A stretch of 9,647 nucleotides of DNA from an uncultured bacterium (GTDB lineage: Bacteria; Verrucomicrobiota; Kiritimatiellia; CAIKKV01), in contig CAIKKV010000394.1 of assembly GCA_903828035.1 (NCBI GenBank), positions 1 through 9,647 on the forward strand, in the 5' to 3' direction. Positions 1-6,256 of this stretch are shown piece by piece. Position 1 is the stretch's first letter; the number at the start of each line of letters is the position of its first letter. Made by a program: the position numbers and the translations under genes. The notes under the pieces are model-generated. The model was not told where the DNA came from and ran no database searches. It saw only the letters and a list, made by a program, of their open reading frames with translations.

Positions 1-1
1 C

Positions 2-625
2 ACCTTCAAGATCGGCCAGCTCAGCGACGTGGCCACCACGAGCTTCATCATCCAGAAGAACCTGGGCACCTTCGGCGACAGCGGCGCGCTGGTGACGAAC
101 GATGCGGCCATCGACGCCCGCGTGCGCGTCCTGCGCAACCACGGCTCGACCAAGCGCAATGTCCACAGCTTCGGCTTCAACAGCCGGCTGGACGATCTGC
201 ACGCCGGCGTTCTCAGCGCCAAGCTGAAGCACATTCACGCGTGGAATGACCTGCGCATCAAGTGGGCCGCCCGCTACACGGAAGGGCTGAAGGGCGCCAA
301 GTCCTTCATTCTTCCCTACAAGACGCCCGGCTACCGCCACATCTTCCACCTCTACTCCATCGAGGTCAAGGATCCGGCCAAGCGCGACGCGATGGTCGAG
401 TTCCTGGTGAAGAACGGCGTGGACGCCAAGACGCACTACTCGATCGCCATCCACAAGCAGGAAGGCTATCCGTGGGGCAAGGAAGCGCGCGTCGTGGGCT
501 CCGTGGCCAACGCCGAGCGCAACGCCGCGACCTGCGTCAGCCTGCCGATGTTCCCCGAGCTGACCGCGGAAGAGGTCGACTACGTCATCCAGCAGGTCAT
601 GGAGTGGGACAAGGCCAACGCCTGA
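2..625 (+). CDS. DegT/DnrJ/EryC1/StrS-type PLP-dependent sugar aminotransferase, C-terminal part (truncated by window edge)
   Basis: The reading frame is open from base 2 and stops with TGA at 623-625, so the gene begins left of the window; the GTG at 29 is internal. About 207 residues are visible, the C-terminal half of a family that usually has 360-400. The lysine at 56-58, in QKNLGTFGDSGALVTND, matches the family's PLP Schiff-base lysine and the glycine-rich segment after it. Further family blocks follow: RNHGSTKRNVHSFGFNSRLD (near 151-192), LHAGVLSAKLKHIHAWNDLR, then a C-terminal PMFPELTAEEV-type end. The family aminates keto-sugars, usually nucleotide-linked, in surface polysaccharide or natural-product synthesis; some members are dehydratases or regulatory. 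Substrate cannot be told from this half. It lies 75 nt upstream of an oxidoreductase on the same strand, separated by a terminator-like hairpin. The family call is secure; the specific function is not. Confidence 0.9.
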   Translation, partial: TFKIGQLSDVATTSFIIQKNLGTFGDSGALVTNDAAIDARVRVLRNHGSTKRNVHSFGFNSRLDDLHAGVLSAKLKHIHAWNDLRIKWAARYTEGLKGAKSFILPYKTPGYRHIFHLYSIEVKDPAKRDAMVEFLVKNGVDAKTHYSIAIHKQEGYPWGKEARVVGSVANAERNAATCVSLPMFPELTAEEVDYVIQQVMEWDKANA

Positions 626-651
626 ACGACGAGTCTGAGAGTGTCACTAGG

Positions 652-680
652 CGGGACGGGCATGTGCCCGTCCCGTTTTT
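652..680 (+). terminator. Intrinsic terminator-like hairpin downstream of the aminotransferase gene
   Basis: The perfect 10-bp stem CGGGACGGGC (652-661) pairs with GCCCGTCCCG (666-675) around the loop ATGT, and five T residues follow at 676-680. This is a textbook rho-independent terminator 27 nt after the aminotransferase stop codon. The T-run ends only 20 nt before the next start codon (701) and the Shine-Dalgarno sequence starts at about 687. There is therefore no room for a promoter between this hairpin and the next gene, and it may also work as an attenuator in that gene's leader. Confidence 0.85.
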
Positions 681-700
681 ACAACTAGAGGAGAAGTCCG

Positions 701-1774
701 ATGAGCGAGCGTTATTCGGTCATGATTGTGGGCATGGGTAAGCGCGGCATGCATCACGCCACGGCTTTCCAGGCGAATCCCAGGTTCAAGGTCGCCGGGC
801 TGTGCGACATCGACCCCGTCAAGCTCGACGCGGCGGTCGCCAAGATCGGCGACGGGGTCAAGGGCGGCGCCGACGCGGCCAAGCTGGCCCGGGAAATCAA
901 GCCTGACATTTTCTGCTTCTGCACGATGCCCCATCTGCGCACGCCGTTCGTCAAGATGGCGATCGAGGCGGGCGTGAAGCTCATCGCCTTCGAGAAGCCG
1001 GTGGCCCTGACGAGCAACGAGATGTTCGTGCTGCGCGACCTGATCGGCCAGGCGGGCGTGAAGTGCGTGGTGAGCCACCAGCACCGCTACGGCGTCCACT
1101 ACCGGAAGGTCAAGGAGATCATCGCCAGCGGCGCCCTCGGCCGCGTGCATACCGTGTATGGCTCGGCGACCGGGTGGATGACGCACATGCTGTCGCACCT
1201 GATCGACTACACCCGCTGGTACAACGGCGACGTGGACGCGCAGTGGGCCATGGCCCAGGCGGCCGGCCGCGGCAAGCTCACGGACAACCATCCGTCCCCC
1301 GACTACATCGCCGGCTTCGTGCAGTACGCCAACGGCGTGCGCGGCGTCTACGAGTGCGGCGCCGGGGCCCCCGACCAGCCCGAGGTGGCCAAGTGGTGGG
1401 GCAAGTGCCGCATGGGCGCCCAGGGCACCGAGGGCTTCGCCGAAGTGCTGACCAACGGCGGCTGGCGCGCGGTCACCAAGAGCGGCGGCTACCAGAGCGG
1501 CGAGGGGGTCATGAACTACGACCTCGACATGCCGCCCTACATCCAGGACATGGCCGACTGGCTGGACGGGAAGAAGCTGCATCCCAACAATTTCGATAAC
1601 GCCTGCAAGGGCGCCGAGATCATGCTGGCCCTCCAGCGCTCCGCCGTCACGGGCGGCCAGGTGGCCATCCCCCTGGCGGAGCCGGCCGACGAGCTCGCCA
1701 TGCTCAAGGCCAAGGTGCCGGATGTCAAGGTCATGGTGTCCTCCCCCGAGAACGCCAAGGAATACGGAGTCTAA
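701..1774 (+). CDS. Gfo/Idh/MocA family NAD(P)-dependent sugar oxidoreductase
   Basis: This 357-residue protein is the normal length for the family. The N-terminal Rossmann fold carries VGMGKRG (residues 10-16, a GxGxxG nucleotide-binding loop). The EKP signature at 98-100 supplies the conserved lysine K99. SHQHRYG (125-131) and the SHLIDY block (165-170, H166 and D169) correspond to the substrate-side histidine/aspartate motif of the C-terminal domain. There is no signal peptide, so it should be cytoplasmic. Family members oxidise or reduce hydroxyls of sugars, inositols and sugar derivatives using bound NAD(P). The substrate cannot be read from sequence; adjacency to nagB (2-nt gap) and to a sugar aminotransferase suggests a hexose or amino-sugar derivative. 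The ATG at 701 is chosen because AGAGGAGA (687-694) lies about 7 nt upstream. It heads an apparent three-gene operon. Confidence 0.92.
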   Translation: MSERYSVMIVGMGKRGMHHATAFQANPRFKVAGLCDIDPVKLDAAVAKIGDGVKGGADAAKLAREIKPDIFCFCTMPHLRTPFVKMAIEAGVKLIAFEKPVALTSNEMFVLRDLIGQAGVKCVVSHQHRYGVHYRKVKEIIASGALGRVHTVYGSATGWMTHMLSHLIDYTRWYNGDVDAQWAMAQAAGRGKLTDNHPSPDYIAGFVQYANGVRGVYECGAGAPDQPEVAKWWGKCRMGAQGTEGFAEVLTNGGWRAVTKSGGYQSGEGVMNYDLDMPPYIQDMADWLDGKKLHPNNFDNACKGAEIMLALQRSAVTGGQVAIPLAEPADELAMLKAKVPDVKVMVSSPENAKEYGV

Positions 1775-1776
1775 GC

Positions 1777-2565
1777 GTGGAAGTCATTATCCAGGAGAGC
1801 GAGGCCAAGGCGGCCCGGCTGGCGTCGCTACTGATCGCCCGCGAGATCCGGAACAAGCCGGATCTCGTCCTCGGGCTGGCCACCGGCCGCACGATGGAGG
1901 CGGTCTATGGCCTCCTGGCCGATCTGCACCGGGACAAGGGGCTGTCCTTTGCCCGGGTGCGGACGTTCAACCTGGATGAGTATATCGGCCTTCCGGCGGA
2001 TCACACCTGTTCCTACCGCCGGTACATGAACGAGAACTTGTTCAACAAGGTTGATATCCATCCGGGAAACACGTATCTGCCCGACGGCATGGCGGGGGAC
2101 TTGAAGGCCGAGTGCGCGGCGTATGAGCGGCGGATGCGCGAGTGCGGCGGGATCGACCTGCAGCTCCTGGGAATCGGAAGCGACGGCCACATCGGGTTTA
2201 ACGAGCCGCTGTCGGCCCTCCAGTCGCGCACGCGGGAGAAGGCGCTGACGCCGTCCACGCTCCGCCAGAACGCGCCGATGTTCGGGGGCGACCTCGCCAA
2301 GGTTCCCCGGCGGGCCATCACCATGGGGGTGGGGACTATTCTCGAGAGCCGGCGCTGCCTGCTGCTGGTGACGGGGTCGAACAAGTCGGGGATTTTGGCC
2401 CAGGCGGTCGAGGGACCCATCACGGCCATGGTCTCCGCCTCGGCCCTCCAGCTGCATCCCCACTGCACGGTGATTGTCGACGAAGCCGCGGCGGACGGGC
2501 TGAAGGGCAAGGATTACTACCGCTGGATCTTCGACAACGAGCCTGAATGGGCCGAGTTTCGCTGA
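1777..2565 (+). CDS. nagB: Glucosamine-6-phosphate deaminase
   Basis: The enzyme converts glucosamine-6-phosphate to fructose-6-phosphate and ammonia, the step that takes amino sugars into glycolysis. The 262-residue length matches E. coli NagB (266). Visible motifs are LGLATGRT (32-39, phosphate-binding loop), FNLDEYIGLP (64-73) and LLGIGSDGHIGFNEP (130-144). By alignment to E. coli NagB, the catalytic residues D72, D141, H143 and E148 correspond here to D67, D136, H138 and E143; all are present. The C-terminal VTGSNKSGILAQAVEGP block is also typical. The GTG start at 1777 is preceded by GGAG (1766-1769) with 7-nt spacing and lies 2 nt after the oxidoreductase stop, indicating translational coupling. 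No nagA (GlcNAc-6-P deacetylase) is seen in the window. A gluconolactonase-like NagB paralogue is excluded by the intact DEY and DGHIGFNEP motifs. Confidence 0.95.
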   Translation: MEVIIQESEAKAARLASLLIAREIRNKPDLVLGLATGRTMEAVYGLLADLHRDKGLSFARVRTFNLDEYIGLPADHTCSYRRYMNENLFNKVDIHPGNTYLPDGMAGDLKAECAAYERRMRECGGIDLQLLGIGSDGHIGFNEPLSALQSRTREKALTPSTLRQNAPMFGGDLAKVPRRAITMGVGTILESRRCLLLVTGSNKSGILAQAVEGPITAMVSASALQLHPHCTVIVDEAAADGLKGKDYYRWIFDNEPEWAEFR

Positions 2566-3425
2566 TGAAAATCATCCGGCTGCTGACCATTGGAAACAGC
2601 TTCGCGGATAATGCGCTGACCTATCTCGAGCCCATGGCGAATCAAACCGCCGACGTGCGCTTCGAGATCGGCAAGGCCAATCTGGGCAGCTGTTCCCTGG
2701 AAAAGCACTGGAACCTGGCCTGCTACACCGCCAGGCACCCCGAGTACAAAACCTATCGGCTGGGGGTGGATGCGGGCGGCAAGCCGCGCGAGGCCACCTT
2801 GCAGGAGGCGCTGGGCGCCGCGCCGTGGGATTATGTCACGTTGCAGCAGGTCAGCCACAAGAGCTGGCGCCGCGAGACCTTCCAGCCCCATCTGGGGCTG
2901 CTGGCGGACCTCGTGAGAGAGAGAGCCCCGCAAGCGGCCCTCCTGCTTCACCAGACCTGGGCCTATCGCTCGGACTCGCCGTTTCTGCCTCAGAACAGTT
3001 TGACTCAGGAGCTCATGTTCGGGAAGATCCGCGCCGCTTATGCGCACTTTTCCGACGAGCTCGGCTGCGGCGTGCTGCCCTCGGGCGAAGCCGTCCAGCA
3101 GGCCCGCCGTTTCCCGGGCCGGACCTTTTCCTGGCCGGAGCCTGATTTCGACTATCAGCTGGGCGAGGCGCCCGCGTTGCCCCGCCAGGAGCATTCCCTG
3201 TCCGTCGGATGGCGTTGGGCCATCAACAACAGCCCGGAAGGCATTCCGGTGATGAACCTGGACGCCAACCATCTCAACGCCCGCGGCTGCTATCTCCTCG
3301 GCTGTGTGTGGTTTGAACGGCTGGCGGGCCTTGATGCGCGGTCCATCGCCTTCGCTCCCGCGGAAATCGACCCGGACACCGCCGCGTTCCTGCGCGCCAC
3401 GGCTCATGACGCCCTGCGGAAGTAG
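2565..3425 (+). CDS. DUF4886-family SGNH-hydrolase-like protein
   Basis: The N-terminus LLTIGNSFADNALTYL is the hallmark of DUF4886 proteins, which resemble SGNH/GDSL hydrolases. The putative nucleophile is S12 in GNSF, and a DxxH-type pair near the C-terminus (D233 and H236, in LDANHLN) would complete the triad. Middle blocks WDYVTLQQVSH and HQTWAYR fit the family. ATG at 2565 is chosen: it overlaps the nagB stop as TGATG, and the protein then begins directly at block I. An in-frame ATG at 2547 would add six residues inside nagB. Unlike many family members it has no signal peptide, so it is predicted cytoplasmic. SGNH enzymes are mostly esterases or deacetylases of carbohydrates; activity here is inferred, not shown. 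Length with this start is 286 residues. It is the last gene of the operon, and no clear terminator follows. Confidence 0.85.
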   Translation: MKIIRLLTIGNSFADNALTYLEPMANQTADVRFEIGKANLGSCSLEKHWNLACYTARHPEYKTYRLGVDAGGKPREATLQEALGAAPWDYVTLQQVSHKSWRRETFQPHLGLLADLVRERAPQAALLLHQTWAYRSDSPFLPQNSLTQELMFGKIRAAYAHFSDELGCGVLPSGEAVQQARRFPGRTFSWPEPDFDYQLGEAPALPRQEHSLSVGWRWAINNSPEGIPVMNLDANHLNARGCYLLGCVWFERLAGLDARSIAFAPAEIDPDTAAFLRATAHDALRK

Positions 3426-3435
3426 CCTATGACCT

Positions 3436-3597
3436 GTTGGGTTGCGGCGTTTCGGCGTTAACGGGAGGGTGCTTTCGGGCTGATCCGCCTTCAGGCTGGA
3501 GGCGTCGGGACACGAGTTCGCGCCGCCTCGCCTTCAGGTGGCTGAGCCTCGAAATCACCTCTTCCGTTTTCGCTATTCGAAACGCCGCAACGACAAC
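3436..3597. repeat. Long imperfect inverted repeat with perfect 14-bp ends (MITE/REP-like palindromic element)
   Basis: GTTGCGGCGTTTCG at 3441-3454 is exactly complementary to CGAAACGCCGCAAC at 3578-3591. The pairing continues inward with small gaps: GCG, AACGG, AG, GGTG, TTTCG, GGCT, CC and CCT blocks of the left arm (3455-3496) recur in the reverse complement of 3531-3577. About 47 positions pair between arms of 56 and 61 nt. GTTG/CAAC at 3436-3439/3594-3597 extends it outward. The left arm also holds a local hairpin (3486-3494 with 3496-3504), and CGCCTTCAGG occurs directly repeated at 3486-3495 and 3529-3538. Long open frames cross it on both strands, but they are by-products of the palindrome and are not called as genes. 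No transposase and no convincing target-site duplication are visible. It may be a non-autonomous mobile element, or its transcript may fold into one long hairpin. Confidence 0.75.
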
Positions 3598-3601
3598 GCC
3601 C

Positions 3602-3645
3602 TCGCGCGCCCGCGGGTCTTCCGACCACGCTAGGGCGGCGCGCGA
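3602..3645. repeat. Second hairpin adjacent to the inverted-repeat element
   Basis: TCGCGCGCC (3602-3610) is perfectly complementary to GGCGCGCGA (3637-3645), a 9-bp stem. Inside lies a small hairpin, GGTC (3615-3618) with GACC (3623-3626) around the loop TTCC. It begins only 4 nt after the outer end of the larger inverted repeat and may belong to the same element. No T-run follows, so it is not a typical terminator. Confidence 0.5.
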
Positions 3646-3872
3646 TTGGATTCTCGATCGTACGCCCGATAACAACCTACGCAAACAGCACATTATTCTG
3701 GCGGGCGCTTGCGGAACCCAGAAGAACGAGCAACAGAATAAACTGCCAAATGACAGGTGGGGCTTCATAACCAGGAGCGGGTCGTTAAATGCAGTCTTTA
3801 CGGATCCCGCGCACCGCTGTAAAGTGCCCCTAATCGCAACGCTTTGCGTACTTTAATGGCACTGGTGTCACG
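3646..3872. other. Non-coding stretch upstream of the exported-protein gene; no confident element
   Basis: This stretch is visibly richer in A and T than its surroundings. I see no convincing gene: neither strand shows a start with a ribosome binding site or a recognisable protein motif. A weak imperfect hairpin can be drawn at 3791-3826 (CTTTAC 3796-3801 with GTAAAG 3819-3824), but no T-run follows. A promoter for the gene at 3873 should lie here, yet I could not find a -35/-10 pair with good spacing. Confidence 0.4.
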
Positions 3873-4346
3873 ATGAAACCGTTCTTCTCCATGGTCGGGA
3901 TCCTCCTCCTCAGCTTCGTGTCGGCGTTTGCTGAAGACCGCATTACCGCCGTCAGGATCCAGGGCGGCCCGCCACTGATCGACAAAGACGGCAAGGTAAT
4001 GGCGCCGGAAAAAACGGTCCTCTCCGAAATCAAGGGAACGAATTTCGTCGCCTTTATTCCGCATGTGAAGACGATTGTGCCGCTCATCGGGGGCGAGAAG
4101 ATCTGGTGGGACGTCCCCCCGGATGCCGCCTATGTGTCGGTTGTCGTGCAATGGAATGACCAGGCCTATACGCTGAACTCCTGCTTCCCGCTGTACAAGG
4201 ACAAGGCCACGATCGCGGTCACCGACGTGGGGCTGGTGGCGGTGTCATCCCGTCGCGACAAGATCGCCCGCGAGGAGCGCAACTCGGAACCGTACAAGGC
4301 GCTTGTTCACTTTATGGATGCCGTCCTGGCCGGGAAGCCCGACTAG
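3873..4346 (+). CDS. Small exported protein of unknown function
   Basis: I do not recognise a family. The 157-residue product begins MKPFFSMVGILLLSFVSAFAED: a lysine, a hydrophobic core, and a likely signal peptidase I site after SAFA (residue 20), predicting a Sec-exported mature protein of about 137 residues. The mature part is mixed beta-like with no further membrane segment and no repeats; it has a single cysteine (C104), so an internal disulfide is impossible and it is not a lipoprotein. A tryptophan-rich stretch EKIWWDVPPD lies at 75-84, and the C-terminal 30 residues look helical and charged. ATG 3873 is chosen because it starts the signal peptide, although no clear Shine-Dalgarno sequence precedes it. 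It is convergent with rtcB and shares its stop region (CTAG, 4343-4346). The intact signal peptide argues for a real gene. Confidence 0.7.
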   Translation: MKPFFSMVGILLLSFVSAFAEDRITAVRIQGGPPLIDKDGKVMAPEKTVLSEIKGTNFVAFIPHVKTIVPLIGGEKIWWDVPPDAAYVSVVVQWNDQAYTLNSCFPLYKDKATIAVTDVGLVAVSSRRDKIAREERNSEPYKALVHFMDAVLAGKPD

Positions 4347-5761
4347 CCTTTCACGCACACCAGCGGCTCCAGGCGGCAGACGCGCCGCGCCAGGCCGGCG
4401 GCCTCGGTGGCGAGCGCCACCTCGTCCACATCCTTGTACGCCTGCGGGGCCTCTTCGGCGATTCCGCGCAGGGACTGGCTTCTGATCACGATGGATTTCA
4501 ATTCCAGCCGCTTGACCACCTCTTTGCCCTGCCAGTTGCGCGTGGCCTGCGTGCGGCTCATCCGGCGGCCGGCCCCGTGGCAGGCCGAGGCGAAGGCCCG
4601 GTCGCCCATCCCCGCCAGCACATGCGAGCCGGTGCCCATGCTGCCGCCCACCAGGACCGGCTGGCCGGTCGCCTGCAAGGCCCGGGGCAGGCCGGGGTGC
4701 CCCGGCGGCAAGGCGCGGGTGGCCCCTTTGCGGTGCACGTACACCGTGGCCGTCCGGCCGTCCAGCTCATGCTGCTCGCGTTTGCAGATATTGTGGCACA
4801 CGTCGTACAGGAGCGGCATGCTCTCGATGCGGGCGGTCTTTCTCAGCGTCTCCCGCAGCAGGTGGGTGAGGATCTGCCGGTTGGCCAGGCCGCAGTTGGC
4901 CGCCGCGTTCATGGCGCCCCAGTAGGCCCGGCCTTCCGCCGATGTGAGCGGCGCGCACGCCAGCTCCCGCTCGGCCAGCACAATGCCGTGCCGGGCGGCC
5001 GCCGCCAGCATGAGCCGCGAGTAATCCGTGGCCACCTGGTGCCCCAGTCCCCGCGAGCCGCAGTGCAGGCTCACCACCACGTCGTCAAGCTTCAGCCCGT
5101 AGGCGGCGGCGGCCGCGGTGTCAAAAACCTCCGCGACGCGCTGGACCTCCATGTAGTGATTGCCGGAGCCGAGCGTGCCCATCTCCTCCGCCTGGCGGCG
5201 CCGGGCCTGCTCGGAAACCTGCTCCGGGTCGGCTTCGTCCAGCATCCCGCCGTCCTCGGTGCGCTCGAGGTCGGCCGGCGTGCCGAAGCCGCGGTCCAGG
5301 GCCCAACGGGCGCCGCCGCGGAGCATGGCGTCCATGTCGCCTTTCCCCATCCGCACCAGGCCCGTGCTGCCGACCCCCGCGGGAATGCTGTGGAAGAGGG
5401 CGTCCGCCACCGCGTGCGCCAGAGGCTGGAACTCCCGGAAGCACATGCCCGTATGAAGGGTGCGCACGCCGCAGGCGATGTCGAATCCGACCCCGCCCGC
5501 CGAAATCACGCCCTCGGCCGGGTCGAAGGCGGCCACGCCGCCGATCGGGAAACCGTAGCCCCAGTGGGCGTCGGGCATGGCGTAGGCCGCCGAGACGATG
5601 CCGGGCAGGGCGGCGACGCCGGCCAGCTGCCCGGCCACCTTGTCGTCCATTTCCCGGAGCAGCGCTTCGCTCCCGAAGATGACGCCCGGGACGCGCATGC
5701 GGCCGGAAAGGGGAAGCCGCCATTCCACATCGGACAGCCGCTCGAAATTTTCCAGGTTCAT
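4343..5761 (-). CDS. rtcB: RNA-splicing ligase RtcB
   Basis: RtcB joins RNA 2',3'-cyclic phosphate (or 3'-phosphate) ends to 5'-OH ends using GTP and Mn2+, in tRNA splicing or RNA repair. The 472-residue length is close to the archaeal long form (P. horikoshii, 481). Motifs in order: MPDAHWGYGFPIGG (62-75), GGVGFDIACGVR (89-100) with metal ligands D94 and C97, LGSGNHYMEVQ (197-207) with N201 and H202, LHCGSRGLGHQ (232-242) with H233, YDVCHNI (319-325) with H323, GGSMGTGSHVL (372-382), and CHGAGRRMSRTQA (394-406) with H395, equivalent to the guanylylated histidine H404. It ends in VKG as the family does. AGGA lies 8 nt before the ATG at 5761. All catalytic residues are present, so it should be active. 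It follows archease by 72 nt on the same strand. No RtcA or RtcR gene is seen. Confidence 0.97.
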   Translation of the reverse strand: MNLENFERLSDVEWRLPLSGRMRVPGVIFGSEALLREMDDKVAGQLAGVAALPGIVSAAYAMPDAHWGYGFPIGGVAAFDPAEGVISAGGVGFDIACGVRTLHTGMCFREFQPLAHAVADALFHSIPAGVGSTGLVRMGKGDMDAMLRGGARWALDRGFGTPADLERTEDGGMLDEADPEQVSEQARRRQAEEMGTLGSGNHYMEVQRVAEVFDTAAAAAYGLKLDDVVVSLHCGSRGLGHQVATDYSRLMLAAAARHGIVLAERELACAPLTSAEGRAYWGAMNAAANCGLANRQILTHLLRETLRKTARIESMPLLYDVCHNICKREQHELDGRTATVYVHRKGATRALPPGHPGLPRALQATGQPVLVGGSMGTGSHVLAGMGDRAFASACHGAGRRMSRTQATRNWQGKEVVKRLELKSIVIRSQSLRGIAEEAPQAYKDVDEVALATEAAGLARRVCRLEPLVCVKG

Positions 5762-5792
5762 CGTATTGTTCCTTTCTGGTTCAGCGGTATAG

Positions 5793-5819
5793 GCCCTGTA
5801 AGCCCTATCGGTCCTATCT
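5793..5819. repeat. Degenerate 9-nt tandem repeat between archease and rtcB
   Basis: Three consecutive 9-nt units lie here: GCCCTGTAA (5793-5801), GCCCTATCG (5802-5810) and GTCCTATCT (5811-5819), consensus roughly G-Y-C-C-T-R-T-N-N. They sit inside the 72-nt gap between the archease stop and the rtcB start and do not overlap a coding region. The 13-nt near-palindrome TTCAGGACCTGAA (5819-5831) directly adjoins them. The similarity is visible by eye but short, so chance is possible. Confidence 0.45.
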
Positions 5820-5833
5820 TCAGGACCTGAACC

Positions 5834-6256
5834 TCAGACATCCACAATGCATTCGGCCTGCCACAGGCCGTCGGGCCGGCGGAAGAGCCGCAGCCCGCCA
5901 TAGCTGGCGCCCTTGACCTCCGCCGCCGGCTGGTGGCGGGCGGGATCGACCTTCTCGCCCCACGCCCGGGCCGCCAGCCGGTCGCCGGCTAAGGTGATCG
6001 CGAACCGGGAAAACAGCATGTGCCGGGCGGCCATCTCGAGCAGGAGTGCGCTCAGCCAATCGATCAGGAGCAGCTCCCGGTCCGCGTTTTCCGCCTGAAG
6101 CGCCACCTCGGTTTCCTGTTTCACGCCGGCCGGATCGGTGAGGACCGCCGTGAGGGCCAGGGCGGCCTGCTCGAAGGCCTCGGCGGGATCGCGCCCGAAG
6201 CCGCGGATGCCGATGTCGGCTTCGTGATCAAAATGCTCCCAGCCCGGCGCGTTCAT
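5834..6256 (-). CDS. Archease (RtcB-activating protein)
   Basis: Archease speeds RtcB guanylylation and multiple turnover and alters its nucleotide use. This 140-residue protein has the family's normal length and blocks: FDHEADIGIRGFG (9-21, with metal-ligand candidate D14), EAFEQAALAL (26-35), LTD at 39-41, ELLLIDWLSALLLEM (61-75), a FSRFAI strand, WGEKVDPARH (99-108), and the C-terminal ECIVDV, whose penultimate aspartate D139 is the other expected metal ligand. One deviation: the VK-A-x-TYH block reads VKGASYGG (114-121), so the usual histidine is glycine. Its ATG overlaps the DUF190 stop by 4 nt (ATGA), and rtcB follows downstream, which agrees with its role as RtcB's partner. The call is secure from motifs and context. 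Confidence 0.93.
   Translation of the reverse strand: MNAPGWEHFDHEADIGIRGFGRDPAEAFEQAALALTAVLTDPAGVKQETEVALQAENADRELLLIDWLSALLLEMAARHMLFSRFAITLAGDRLAARAWGEKVDPARHQPAAEVKGASYGGLRLFRRPDGLWQAECIVDV

Noticed and set aside
647..1582. Long minus-strand frame opposite the oxidoreductase gene, and similar antisense frames opposite nagB, rtcB and the methyltransferases
   Set aside because: The plus-strand (or real-strand) proteins have complete family motifs; the antisense translations are low-complexity, as expected for shadows in GC-rich DNA.
2915..2925. Dinucleotide run GAGAGAGAGAG inside the DUF4886 gene as a phase-variation tract
   Set aside because: Only five and a half units, in frame, with codon choices that fit the protein; too short for a convincing contingency locus.
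3661..3792. Integron attC site suggested by the core-like GTTAAAT at 3784-3790
   Set aside because: No RYYYAAC partner with complementary arms was found within the expected distance upstream, and there is no integrase or cassette array.
3427..3856. Long open frames on both strands (113 and 139 codons) that could be called hypothetical proteins
   Set aside because: They lie over the long inverted repeat, start without ribosome binding sites, have no recognisable domain, and overlap each other antiparallel. They are best explained by the palindrome and GC-rich composition.
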